Below, in pieces: positions 27,614-36,386 of a stretch of 56,882 nucleotides of DNA. Every line of letters begins with the position of its first letter. The stretch's first letter is position 1. This DNA is from Planctomycetota bacterium. GTDB lineage: Bacteria > Planctomycetota > Phycisphaerae > UBA1845. The notes under the pieces were generated by a model, which did no database searches, was not told the origin of the DNA, and saw only the letters and a program-made list of their open reading frames with translations. The stretch spans positions 1 to 56,882 of the forward strand of contig JAJRYY010000207.1 of assembly GCA_024275565.1 (NCBI GenBank), in the 5' to 3' direction. A program made the translations under genes and the position numbers.

Positions 27614-29380
27614 ATGAATCGTCACCCCTGGTCCGGACTCGCGCTCGGGTTGTTGGTTGTCGTGGCTGGTGTCGTGCAGGCGCAGGATCTTTCAGTTCCG
27701 CAGAAAAAGGCACCCCTGGATTTGCTGTCAGCCATTCCGGCTGATGCGTGGGCGGCGATATGTATACCGAATGCAGCCAGGATAGATGCGAATATTCAGA
27801 AGTTCGCACAGCGGTTGAACCTCCCGTTTCCCATGACGCCGCCGCTGGGGATGCTTAAGGGTGCGCTGGGGTTCTTTACCGGGTTTGATGACAATGGCGG
27901 GATCGCGATTGTGTATCTGCCTTCGCGGAACTTGACTGAAGTTGGCAGCGCTCTTGCGCTGCTTATTCCCACGACCGACTACGACGCGATGCTTGCTCCG
28001 TTGTCGCCTGAAGCAGTGGGCGATGGGATTTCAAAAATCAGTCTGATGAACAGGCCGAGCTATGTGGCTGCTTATGGCAGGTTTGCGTTGATTGCTGAGA
28101 ACCAGGAGATTGTGAAGCGAATGCTACAGCCTGGTAAATCGCTGCGGATCCAGTTCAACGATCATCAGGCCGGGAAGCTTTCTGTAGACGACGTCAGTCT
28201 CTGGATGAACTTTGGCGCCTTTCTGAGTAGCGAGGAGTTGCAGCAGTCCGGAATGATCCAGATGCTGCAGGTAATGAGCGGTGGTCAGATGGATCTGGAA
28301 ACGCTCAAGCAGTTCAAGAACATACAAGTCGGTTTCCGCTTCGAGACGGAAGGGCTGAACATCGGCCTGTATGCGGATGGGATGCCCGGTACGCAGATAG
28401 CTTCTGCGTTTCAATCCGCACCGTCCACAGGTGAGTCGCTTTTGAAGGGTCTTCCTGCGGACGATTACATCCTTGCTGCCGGTCAGATCTCGAATAAGGA
28501 GCAGGCGGAGCAGGCCATCACCATGCTCGACAAGTTGATCATCAACACCGTTACGCTGGGGCATGCCGAAAAGGGAGAACAGCGTACCGTTCTCGATGAC
28601 CTCAGCAAGCCGATCCACTCTCTGGTTCGCAACGCACGGGCGGTGGCCACGAGTGTTTCAGTGCTGCCCCCGCCGGCTGAACAGGGGATGGTGGGCATGT
28701 TGACGGTATTCACGGTTGAGCGTGACGCGGACTCTGTCGCGGACGATTTTGGTGAGATTGTCAAAAGCATCAAGGAATATTTTAAGGACAATGAGAATGT
28801 TGCGGAACTGGTCAATGCCCTTGCATTCAAGCGGGATGCCGAAACCATTGGCTCGACCAAGGTGCATCATCTGACGATCACGCTTCCGGAGAACGCAGAC
28901 GAAGGCGCGAAAAAGATTCTCAAAACGGTACTCGGACCTGACGGAATCACGATCCGATTCGGAGCTGTCGATGATACGCATGTTTTGATTACGCTCGGGG
29001 GTGGGAAGGCACGGTTTGCCCTCGGAGTGGAACATGCCAGAATGGGCAAATCGCCGCTGGGCGATACAGATGGCATTCAGTCCGTCGCCAGGATTCCCGA
29101 CCGGGAACTCAATAGTGAGATGTATTTGGCTGTCGATCGACTGGTCAACCTGCTCGGAAGGATCATTCCGAAAGACGAACAGCCAATGCTCCTTCAGATG
29201 CCCGACCTCAAGTCACCGATCGCGGTTGAAAGTGGTCCGGCGGGTACTGCCGGCAGTCATGCGGATGTCTACATTCCGATCGAGGTCATCGTTGCCGTGA
29301 AAGATATGATAATGAACGGGATGGGTGCCAATATGAACGCTGCCCCAGCGGCTGCTACTCCCGTGCAGCCTGAGTCCTGA
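27614..29380 (+). CDS. Secreted protein of unknown function
   Basis: This 588-residue protein has a clear signal peptide (WSGLALGLLVVVAGVVQAQ). The mature part opens 'LLSAIPADAWAAICIPNAARIDANIQKFAQRL' and alternates helices and strands throughout, without Cys-rich motifs or enzyme signatures that I recognise. The 'PADAWAAI..PN' opening is reminiscent of the DUF3352 class of planctomycete and cyanobacterial proteins, but this is only an impression. The C-terminus is Ala/Pro-rich. GAGGAGAAGG sits just upstream of the chosen ATG; an earlier ATG at 27536 would bury the signal peptide. It forms a single-gene unit with its own promoter and a strong terminator. Confidence 0.75.
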   Translation: MNRHPWSGLALGLLVVVAGVVQAQDLSVPQKKAPLDLLSAIPADAWAAICIPNAARIDANIQKFAQRLNLPFPMTPPLGMLKGALGFFTGFDDNGGIAIVYLPSRNLTEVGSALALLIPTTDYDAMLAPLSPEAVGDGISKISLMNRPSYVAAYGRFALIAENQEIVKRMLQPGKSLRIQFNDHQAGKLSVDDVSLWMNFGAFLSSEELQQSGMIQMLQVMSGGQMDLETLKQFKNIQVGFRFETEGLNIGLYADGMPGTQIASAFQSAPSTGESLLKGLPADDYILAAGQISNKEQAEQAITMLDKLIINTVTLGHAEKGEQRTVLDDLSKPIHSLVRNARAVATSVSVLPPPAEQGMVGMLTVFTVERDADSVADDFGEIVKSIKEYFKDNENVAELVNALAFKRDAETIGSTKVHHLTITLPENADEGAKKILKTVLGPDGITIRFGAVDDTHVLITLGGGKARFALGVEHARMGKSPLGDTDGIQSVARIPDRELNSEMYLAVDRLVNLLGRIIPKDEQPMLLQMPDLKSPIAVESGPAGTAGSHADVYIPIEVIVAVKDMIMNGMGANMNAAPAAATPVQPES

Positions 29381-29424
29381 TCGTTGTCTGACATGTTGAT
29401 CGGGATATTTTGACGAGACCCATC

Positions 29425-29465
29425 CGGACGCGTCAGCCGATGGTTGCTGGCGTGTCCGTTTTTTT
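29425..29465 (+). terminator. Rho-independent terminator
   Basis: A 13-pair stem (29425-29437 with 29446-29458; two G-U pairs) with an eight-base loop is followed directly by seven T residues. It sits 45 bases after the secreted-protein stop and before the convergent mutS2 end. Confidence 0.92.
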
Positions 29466-29509
29466 GTTTCGCTGGTGCGTCCCTTTTCATTGCACATGTG
29501 TTCGATGTG

Positions 29510-31471
29510 TTATTCGTCTGCCATTTCCGGAGGGGCGAGGTCGTTTAATCTGACTTCCAACTCCATCATTCCGGTTGCGACCAGTGCTGACTGCTTGCTG
29601 AAGAGCATTCGCACGACCTTGCCGACGCGGTCGAACGACTGCACAAATACCTCGTCGCCCGCGTCGAGCTGATTCACCCATTTGACCCATCGCTCGTGGG
29701 TCTTTCGTGCTTCGTCGAGGGCGGCTGACTGACGCTCCATCTCGATTTTCTGCCGATCCGCATCCATCTGTGCTTTGTGGGCTGCTGTGCGTGCTTCCTC
29801 GGCTTTGCGTCGTGAGGATAGCGTTCCGGCGATCGCTTTTTTTAACGCCTGAGATCGACCGTCCAGATGCTGTTTCGCCTCGTGGATCAGCGATTTCGAC
29901 ATGCCCAGTCTAGCTGCGATAATGAGGGCATTGCTGTTGCCCGGTTCTCCGATTCGCACGCGGTACAGCGGTTCTAGCGTTTCTACGTCGAACTCGACGC
30001 AGGCATTGTCCACGCGATCCACCGTGAAGGCAGCTGCTTTCATGGCGGATAGATGCGTTGTCATCAGGGCGTGCGCCCCGAGTCGCCGCAGCTCGCCCAG
30101 GACCGCGCGACCGATGGCTGCCCCCTCATCCGGGTCCGTTCCAGACCCCATTTCGTCGATCAGAACCAGCGAGCCCTTCCCCGATCGCTGCAGGATATTC
30201 AGCACATTTGAAAGGTGCGAACTGAACGTGCTCAGTGATTGCTCGATGCTCTGTTCGTCGCCGATGTCCACGAATACCTTGCGATATACCGGGACCATGG
30301 ACCCCTCCGAAACCGGAATCGGGATACCCGCCTGCGCCATCAGCACCAGCAACCCCACCGTCTTGAGTGCGACCGTCTTGCCGCCCGTATTCGGACCCGT
30401 AATCACGAGAATGTCGAAATCATCCCCCAGCCGCATATCGATTGGAACGACCTCCCGACACGCGAGATCCTTCCCATTTTTCCCGGGTTTCGCTGCTTTC
30501 AGAGCTTCCTCAGCTTCCTTCGCTTCCTTTGCGAACATCTCCGCGAGCAGTGGGTGACGCGCCTCACGCAAATCCAATACACCCGATTCGCTGACCTCCG
30601 GGACGATCGCGCGGAATTCCTTGGCATATCGAATTTTCGCCGAGAGCAGGTCCAATACTGCGATGGCGTTCAACGCCTTTAGAATCTCCACCTCGTTGGC
30701 ATGGACGATCCGCGAAAGTTCGAGCAGGATGCGCGTAATCTCCTTGTGCGCATCCAGCCCCAGCTTCACTATTGTATTGTTCAACTCGACCACCTCAGCC
30801 GGTTCCACGAAGAGTGTTGCCCCCGAATCCGAGCTGCGATGGACGATCCCCTGCACCCGTCCCCGATGCTCAGCCTTGAGCGGGAGGACCTTTCGGTCGT
30901 TGTGGAATGTCACGCCCGAATATTGCAGGCATTTTGTGACGGAGGATTGCCGCAGCAACCGATCGAAGACCACGCCGATCTGCGATTTCGCGCGGGCGAT
31001 CGTTGCACGGATGTTCGCCAGCTTCCGGCTGGCTTCGTCCCGCACCTCGCCCCGCTCGTCGATGATTTCGCGAATCCGCTCTGCGACGGGTGTAAAATTT
31101 TCCACCCGATTGAGCAATCCGTGTATCGTCGGCGCGTTTTCTGGAAGTTTTTCACCCCATGTGCAGAGATATCCCGTCGCAGCCAGCGTATCGGCCACGT
31201 CGACCATGGCGTCCGCTTCGAGACCTGCTGGTGAGGCTGACCCGCCGATAATCTTGCGAATATCCTTGACGCCGCCGAGGGGTGGCAGGCCGATTTCCTC
31301 GACAACTTCTTGCAATTCCCGGACCTGCGCCAACCATCGTTCGACCTGCGTGATGGACGTTGCGGGTGCGATCCGGGCGCACAATTCGCGTCCCAGGCTG
31401 CTGCCGCAACGGTCCCCCAGCAGCGTCCGAACGCGTCCAAACTGCAATTTCTCCAGAACCGATTCATCCAT
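29510..31471 (-). CDS. mutS2: MutS2-type ATPase lacking the Smr nuclease domain
   Basis: This roughly 653-residue protein starts 'MDESVLEKLQFGRVRTLL', the typical MutS2 opening, so this ATG is chosen over upstream ones that would add a non-conserved tail. The MutS core follows: clamp and lever regions, Walker A GPNTGGKT, Walker B 'LVLIDEMGSGTDPDEGAA' and 'TTHLSAMKAAAF'. A long coiled coil of Lys, Ala and Glu comes next, then a small beta domain ('DAGDEVFVQSFDRVGKVVRMLF'). Normal MutS2 (about 780 residues) then carries a Smr endonuclease domain; here the protein stops right after the beta domain. MutS2 suppresses recombination or acts on stalled ribosomes; without Smr only the ATPase and binding part remains. 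The next sequence is the terminator of the convergent gene. Confidence 0.9.
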   Translation of the reverse strand: MDESVLEKLQFGRVRTLLGDRCGSSLGRELCARIAPATSITQVERWLAQVRELQEVVEEIGLPPLGGVKDIRKIIGGSASPAGLEADAMVDVADTLAATGYLCTWGEKLPENAPTIHGLLNRVENFTPVAERIREIIDERGEVRDEASRKLANIRATIARAKSQIGVVFDRLLRQSSVTKCLQYSGVTFHNDRKVLPLKAEHRGRVQGIVHRSSDSGATLFVEPAEVVELNNTIVKLGLDAHKEITRILLELSRIVHANEVEILKALNAIAVLDLLSAKIRYAKEFRAIVPEVSESGVLDLREARHPLLAEMFAKEAKEAEEALKAAKPGKNGKDLACREVVPIDMRLGDDFDILVITGPNTGGKTVALKTVGLLVLMAQAGIPIPVSEGSMVPVYRKVFVDIGDEQSIEQSLSTFSSHLSNVLNILQRSGKGSLVLIDEMGSGTDPDEGAAIGRAVLGELRRLGAHALMTTHLSAMKAAAFTVDRVDNACVEFDVETLEPLYRVRIGEPGNSNALIIAARLGMSKSLIHEAKQHLDGRSQALKKAIAGTLSSRRKAEEARTAAHKAQMDADRQKIEMERQSAALDEARKTHERWVKWVNQLDAGDEVFVQSFDRVGKVVRMLFSKQSALVATGMMELEVRLNDLAPPEMADE

Positions 31472-31623
31472 CCGATAATGCCCAACCCTTCCATCGTCCG
31501 CCGTGATACTGCCAATTCGACCGTCAATCCCCATAAAATCGATCCCCATGGGACAAGAATCACCCATTGTATACAACTTTACACGCGAAACACCCAACGT
31601 CCGACAAACTTTTCATTTCGCTT

Positions 31624-31645
31624 CCCCGTATTTCCGGGGTATAAT
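31624..31645 (+). promoter_or_regulatory. Consensus -10 box preceded by an inverted repeat
   Basis: TATAAT at 31640-31645 is a perfect -10 element. Directly upstream, CCCCG-TATTTC-CGGGG (31624-31639) forms an inverted repeat in the spacer, a possible operator. No good -35 is seen at 16-18 bases. Transcription would start near 31652, next to an ATG at 31653, about 135 bases before the preferred start of the protease. Confidence 0.5.
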
Positions 31646-31676
31646 CTTCGGGATGGATTTCGGAGGCTATCATCGG

Positions 31677-31769
31677 AATCCGGGTCGGAGTCCGGGCCGG
31701 GATCAAATCTGGCGGGATCCGGGTCGGGATCAAGTCTGGCGGAATCCGGGTCGGAATCAAATCAGGCAG
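31677..31769. repeat. 27-bp tandem array, three units plus a partial one
   Basis: Full units lie at 31689-31715, 31716-31742 and 31743-31769, each built on TCCGGGTCGGGATCAAATCT-like sequence. A partial unit precedes them. They lie between the TATAAT box and the protease start, so they would be in its 5' leader or, if an upstream ATG is used, in its N-terminus. Confidence 0.8.
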
Positions 31770-31787
31770 GCGTGGAGCGAGAAAATT

Positions 31788-33245
31788 ATGACGCATATCA
31801 ACAATGCTGCCCGCAAAGATTGGGCTGCCTGCAGGGATGGGATTGCTCGCAGGGGTTGGCTGGCGGTTCTGCTCGTTGCGGTGATTGTCGCACCTGCTGC
31901 CCAGGCTCAACGCCACAGCCGACGCACCTATGATCGCCTGTCCATGAGTGATCTCAAGACACTGCAGGACAGCATTGTCGATGTGGTTGAGAAGGTACTC
32001 CCCAGCACGGTGGCTATCCGGACCTATGGCGGGCGTCGTGTTCTGTTGCCGCTGAGCAACGGTTCCGGAACCATTTTTCGGTCCAACGGTTATATCCTGA
32101 CCAATTACCATGTGATCGAGGGTGCTCCGAGCATCAAGGTCATCCTGCACAATGGTGCGGAATATGATGCTGTCGTGATCCAGGAGGATAAGCGTAGCGA
32201 CCTTGCGGTGCTGAAAATTGAGGCTGACAATCTGAGGGCTGCGACGTTTTGCAATCTTTCAGACGTTCGTATCGGTCATTGGGCGTTTGCGGTTGGGCAT
32301 CCGTTTGGACTCTCACGGCTTAGCGACAATACGCCCTCGTTCACGGTCGGAAATATCAGTGCGATGGGTCGAAATCTTACGGAGCAGCTTAATCCTAACG
32401 GCGACTCGAGATATTATGGGAATCTGATCGAGACGTCGGCCACCATCAATCCCGGCAACAGCGGTGGTGCATTGTTCAACATCGACGGCGATATGATCGG
32501 GGTTGTGACCGCCATCGAAACGGAATCCGGCGTGAGTGAGGGGCTTGGGTTTGCTATCCCGATCAGTGATCGGACGCGTAAGATCGTTGCATCGCTTGAG
32601 GCTGGCGATGAGGTATTGTACGGATACCTTGGCGTGAAACTCCTCACTGTCGAAGACGGTGCAGCGTCTGCCATGTACACTGTCCGGGGCAAGAAGGTTC
32701 GTGGAGCAAGAATCGACAATGTTGAAGAACGGGGACCAGCCCGGCGTGCCCAGCTTCGGGCCGACGATGTACTCATCGAATTTGACGGTACACCCATCGA
32801 AAATCAGGATCACCTCATCCGCGTGATTGGTTCGACCCCCGTTGGATCGCTTGTGAGCGCACGATATGTTCGTGGTCGCCGCGAGCGGACGACGTCTGTG
32901 ATTCTGGCGGAACGACCTGATACGCGTGCCATGATGGACATCGAGGGTATCGCGATACCTGCCGTCTATAACTGGCGTGGGGCTGCTTTTGGAGAAATTC
33001 CGCCTGCTCTGCTCAGGCTTGCGAACATCAGCCCGGACGACGCGGGATTGCTCGTGGTCGATGTGCGGCCTGGTTCTGACGCAGCCAAGCGCGGTCTTGA
33101 GCGGCTTCAGCTGGTTACGTCCATCAATGGTACGCGCGTCAAGACGCTCGATCAGTTCCAGATCGTTCGCGACACGGCGACTGGTCCTATCGCTGTTCGG
33201 CTGGACAATGACGATGTCATCAATTTTCCCCGCCCCAACAATTAA
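31788..33245 (+). CDS. HtrA/DegP-like serine protease with PDZ domains
   Basis: This 485-residue exported protease has a signal peptide 'RRGWLAVLLVAVIVAPAAQAQ', then a trypsin-like domain with the full triad: His108 (TNYHVIEG), Asp138 (KRSDLAVLKI) and Ser225 (NPGNSGGALF). Two PDZ-like domains follow ('YGYLGVKLL...RRAQLRADDVLIEFDGTPIENQDHL' and 'GLLVVDVRPGSDAAKRGLERLQLVTSINGT'). Members degrade or refold damaged envelope proteins. The ATG at 31788 has GGAG ten bases upstream and places the signal peptide near the N-terminus. An ATG at 31653 would add 45 residues encoded by the 27-bp array. It is divergent from mutS2 and followed by a long palindrome. Confidence 0.9.
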   Translation: MTHINNAARKDWAACRDGIARRGWLAVLLVAVIVAPAAQAQRHSRRTYDRLSMSDLKTLQDSIVDVVEKVLPSTVAIRTYGGRRVLLPLSNGSGTIFRSNGYILTNYHVIEGAPSIKVILHNGAEYDAVVIQEDKRSDLAVLKIEADNLRAATFCNLSDVRIGHWAFAVGHPFGLSRLSDNTPSFTVGNISAMGRNLTEQLNPNGDSRYYGNLIETSATINPGNSGGALFNIDGDMIGVVTAIETESGVSEGLGFAIPISDRTRKIVASLEAGDEVLYGYLGVKLLTVEDGAASAMYTVRGKKVRGARIDNVEERGPARRAQLRADDVLIEFDGTPIENQDHLIRVIGSTPVGSLVSARYVRGRRERTTSVILAERPDTRAMMDIEGIAIPAVYNWRGAAFGEIPPALLRLANISPDDAGLLVVDVRPGSDAAKRGLERLQLVTSINGTRVKTLDQFQIVRDTATGPIAVRLDNDDVINFPRPNN

Positions 33246-33283
33246 CCGGGTGCTGTGCTCGCAGGGATCATCGCTGTTGTTAT

Positions 33284-33345
33284 CCGAGCCGTGACCGTGA
33301 GGGAGCGGTTTCTCTGGTGTCCGCTCCCTCGCGGTCACGGCTCGG
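33284..33345. repeat. Long palindrome, 25-bp stem and 12-base loop
   Basis: Arms at 33284-33308 and 33321-33345 pair over 25 positions with a single non-Watson-Crick pair. The left arm begins CCGAGCCGTGACCGTGAGGG. It lies between the protease and alaS ends (convergent), so it may stop transcription from both sides, but there is no T-run. A partial copy at 14581-14610 argues for a mobile or dispersed palindrome (REP/MITE-like). Confidence 0.8.
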
Positions 33346-33372
33346 TTAAGGCACCATTTACCATGGGTCACG

Positions 33373-36279
33373 CTATCCCAGTTTTTCGGTCAACCACGTT
33401 TTTCCGCGTTCGAGCGCCTTGGGGATGTTCTCCGGTTGATTGCCGCCGCCTTGGGCCATGTCCGGGCGACCGCCACCCTTGCCGCCGACGATCGGTGCGA
33501 TTTCCCTGATGATGTCGCCAGCTTTCACGCCGCGACCCACGACGGTCTTCGATACGCCGGCGATCAGTGTCACTTTGCCTTCTGCATGACACCCGAGCAG
33601 TACGACCGAAGCCTCGGTTTTCTGACGCACCCAGTCGATGGCTCCGCGCAGGGCGTCTGCGTTTGCGGTTGGGACGTTGCCGATCACGAGTGTTACGTCA
33701 CTGATATTTTCAGCGCTTGCGAACAACTCCGCGACGCGGGACATGACGTCGCCTGCTGAGGCTGACGCCTGCTCTTTGCTGAGTCGTTTCGCCTCTTTTT
33801 GCAGGTTCGCGATCAGGTCACGAAGCTCCAGCGTCACTGCAACGGGTATCTCGGACTCGATCGTATCTTGCTGAAGGGTCGTCAAAGCTGCCGGTAAATC
33901 CTCGGTTGGCGCCTTGGCCATTGCTTTGGCACGGTCGAGCAACGCAGCACCCCTCTGCCGAGCATTTTTCGCTGCCTCACCCGTTACGCCGACGAGACGC
34001 CGGACGCCCTTGGCCACTGCTTCCTCGGCTACGATGACGAAATCCTCTGCTTCGGATGTGTTTTGCAGGTGCGTTCCTCCGCAGAATTCCACGGAGTATT
34101 TCATCCATTCGGGGTTTTTGGGGTTGGCGAGTAAATCGGTCACTGGCTGACCGATCGATACGACGCGAACGACGTCGGGATATTTTTCGCCGAAGACTGC
34201 CCGCAGGGTGTTGATCTCCAGAGCGTTCTTCTGGTCCACTTCTTCTGTGTAAACTTGTAGCCCCGTGCGAATCTGCTCATTGACCATGGATTCGATTCGG
34301 GCGAGTTCCTCGGGTTTGACCGGCGCGTTGTGCGAGAAGTCGAACCGGGTTTTGTCTGGATCGACCAGCGATCCTTTCTGCTGTACATACTCGCCGAGCG
34401 TCTCTCGCAGCGCCCAGTTCAACAAATGTGTCGCGGTGTGGTTCTTCTCTGTCGGATCACGATAGACGGGATCGACTGACGCACACGCAATCTTATGATA
34501 CCGCCCAATATCTTCTTCCGGATCTTCCAAGGATGCGTCATTGATGAAGAACTCGCCCTTTATGCATTTTCCATGATGTAACACAAGACCTTGGAACTCG
34601 ATCGTGTCATCAACTATGAATATAGAACCATCGCAAGTGATTCTGCCTCTATCTCCAACTTGCCCACCCTTCTCAGCATAAAATGGAGTGTCTCTAAGAA
34701 TGATCCATCCGCTATGATTTTCCTCGATAATGTGGGAGCTTTGCTCTGCTCGTTCTCCCTTCCGGATAGACACTATCATAGTGTTGGATTCTTCTCGTTT
34801 CTCATGACACACGACATTCGTATCTCTGCGCACACCTGGGTGTAACCTCGCGGAAGTAGTGTCGTCTTCAAAAAATAGTTTTCGTGTACTGCGTGCTTTT
34901 TCGCGGGCAGCCTCCATGAGGCGTTGATACTCGGCGAAATCTACTGTCATCCCGCGTTCTTCTGCCATTAGTTCTGTTAAATCGATCGGGAATCCGTAGG
35001 TGTCGTGAAGCTTGAAGGCATCGTCGCCGCTGATGCGACTGTGGTGGTGGGTTTCGGCGTATTCGGCTGCCTCGTTGAAGAGTTGGATCCCGCGTGTGAG
35101 CGTTTTGCCGAACGATGCTTCCTCGTCGCGGATGAGTTCGATGACGTGCTCGGGGCGTTTGCTGAGTTCGGGGAAGACGTCTTTCAACTGCTCGACCACG
35201 GGCATGACAAGATCGCAGAGAAACGGATCCTGCATGTTGAAATATTGGCGACCATATCGGACCGCCCGTCGGAGGATTCGCCGGAGGACATACCCGCGAC
35301 CTTCATTGGATGGGATTGCACCGTCGGTCAGGGCGAAGACGAGGCATCGCACATGGTCAGCCACCACGCGGTAGGTCATGTCGATCATCACCTGTGGGTC
35401 GGTGTCGGGACCCATTTTGGCGGATAGCTTCCCGTCCACCAGTTCGGGTTGTGTGAATTTGTAGTCCGGGGCGGAGCATCGCTTCTGGATTGCGTCGAAA
35501 ATTGGCGAGAAGACGTCGGTATCGTAATTGCTGCAACTGCCCGCCAGCACCGCACACAGCCGCTCAAACCCCATCCCCGTATCAACATGCTGCGCCGGTA
35601 ATGGCGAGAGCACCCCGTCCCCACCGCGATTGTACTGAATAAACACTAGGTTCCAGATTTCGATCACCTTAGGGTGTCCGGCGTTGACGAGGTCGTGGCC
35701 TGTCATATCGGGCGTGAGGTCGATGTGTATTTCACTGCAGGGTCCGCACGGTCCGCTCTCGCCCATCTCCCAGAAATTGTCCTTCTTGTTGCCGGGGTGG
35801 ATGTGCGACGGGTCGATATCGGTGACTTCGCCCCAGAGTCGTGCTGCTTCTTCGTCGGCATCGAGATTGTCGCCTGCGTCGCCCTCGAAATAGGTCGCGT
35901 GCAGGCGTTCCTTTTCGATGCCATACACCTTCGTCAGCAGCTCCCATGCCCAGCGGATCGCGTCTTCCTTGAAGTAATCTCCAAATGACCAGTTCCCGAG
36001 CATCTCGAAGTAGGTCTGGTGGTAAGTGTCCTTGCCGACGTCGTCGAGGTCGTTGTGTTTGCCGCCCGCCCGGATGCATTTTTGCGTATTGGCTGCCCGC
36101 GTGTAGCTGCGAGACCCGGTCCCGAGGAAGACGTCCTTGAACTGGTTCATGCCGGCGTTTGCGAACATGAGCGTCGGGTCGTCGTGCGGGACGACGGGCG
36201 AGGAGGGGGCTTTTTCGATTTCGTGCCCACGCTCCTTGAAAAAGTCCAGAAATGTCTGCCGTATCTCTCGTGATGTCAT
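33373..36279 (-). CDS. alaS: Alanine-tRNA ligase
   Basis: This 968-residue enzyme charges tRNA-Ala. The catalytic domain starts 'TSREIRQTFLDFFKERGHEI' and holds 'SSPVVPHDDPTLMFANAGMNQFKD' and 'DTYHQTYFEMLGNWSFGDYFKEDAI'. The editing domain has the zinc motifs HTATH and CGGTH. The C-Ala part ends with 'GGKGGGRPDMAQGGGNQPENI'. It is about 90 residues longer than E. coli AlaRS. The region between the catalytic and editing domains (about 34490-34870) has clearly lower GC and different codon use, though the frame is intact. An upstream ATG at 36339 adds a non-conserved tail and is rejected. Confidence 0.95.
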   Translation of the reverse strand: MTSREIRQTFLDFFKERGHEIEKAPSSPVVPHDDPTLMFANAGMNQFKDVFLGTGSRSYTRAANTQKCIRAGGKHNDLDDVGKDTYHQTYFEMLGNWSFGDYFKEDAIRWAWELLTKVYGIEKERLHATYFEGDAGDNLDADEEAARLWGEVTDIDPSHIHPGNKKDNFWEMGESGPCGPCSEIHIDLTPDMTGHDLVNAGHPKVIEIWNLVFIQYNRGGDGVLSPLPAQHVDTGMGFERLCAVLAGSCSNYDTDVFSPIFDAIQKRCSAPDYKFTQPELVDGKLSAKMGPDTDPQVMIDMTYRVVADHVRCLVFALTDGAIPSNEGRGYVLRRILRRAVRYGRQYFNMQDPFLCDLVMPVVEQLKDVFPELSKRPEHVIELIRDEEASFGKTLTRGIQLFNEAAEYAETHHHSRISGDDAFKLHDTYGFPIDLTELMAEERGMTVDFAEYQRLMEAAREKARSTRKLFFEDDTTSARLHPGVRRDTNVVCHEKREESNTMIVSIRKGERAEQSSHIIEENHSGWIILRDTPFYAEKGGQVGDRGRITCDGSIFIVDDTIEFQGLVLHHGKCIKGEFFINDASLEDPEEDIGRYHKIACASVDPVYRDPTEKNHTATHLLNWALRETLGEYVQQKGSLVDPDKTRFDFSHNAPVKPEELARIESMVNEQIRTGLQVYTEEVDQKNALEINTLRAVFGEKYPDVVRVVSIGQPVTDLLANPKNPEWMKYSVEFCGGTHLQNTSEAEDFVIVAEEAVAKGVRRLVGVTGEAAKNARQRGAALLDRAKAMAKAPTEDLPAALTTLQQDTIESEIPVAVTLELRDLIANLQKEAKRLSKEQASASAGDVMSRVAELFASAENISDVTLVIGNVPTANADALRGAIDWVRQKTEASVVLLGCHAEGKVTLIAGVSKTVVGRGVKAGDIIREIAPIVGGKGGGRPDMAQGGGNQPENIPKALERGKTWLTEKLG

Positions 36280-36386
36280 AACAATATTCCTAGCAACCCG
36301 CATTGGGGCGTTGTGGTGGTTCTGTAAAGCTCGGGGCACATATTAGAGCAATAAGCATTCTGCCAACACCCCTCGGGCAGGGGATG

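Noticed and set aside
33284..33345. Ordinary Rho-independent terminator
   Set aside because: The stem is much longer than typical, no T-run follows on either strand, and a partial copy exists elsewhere.
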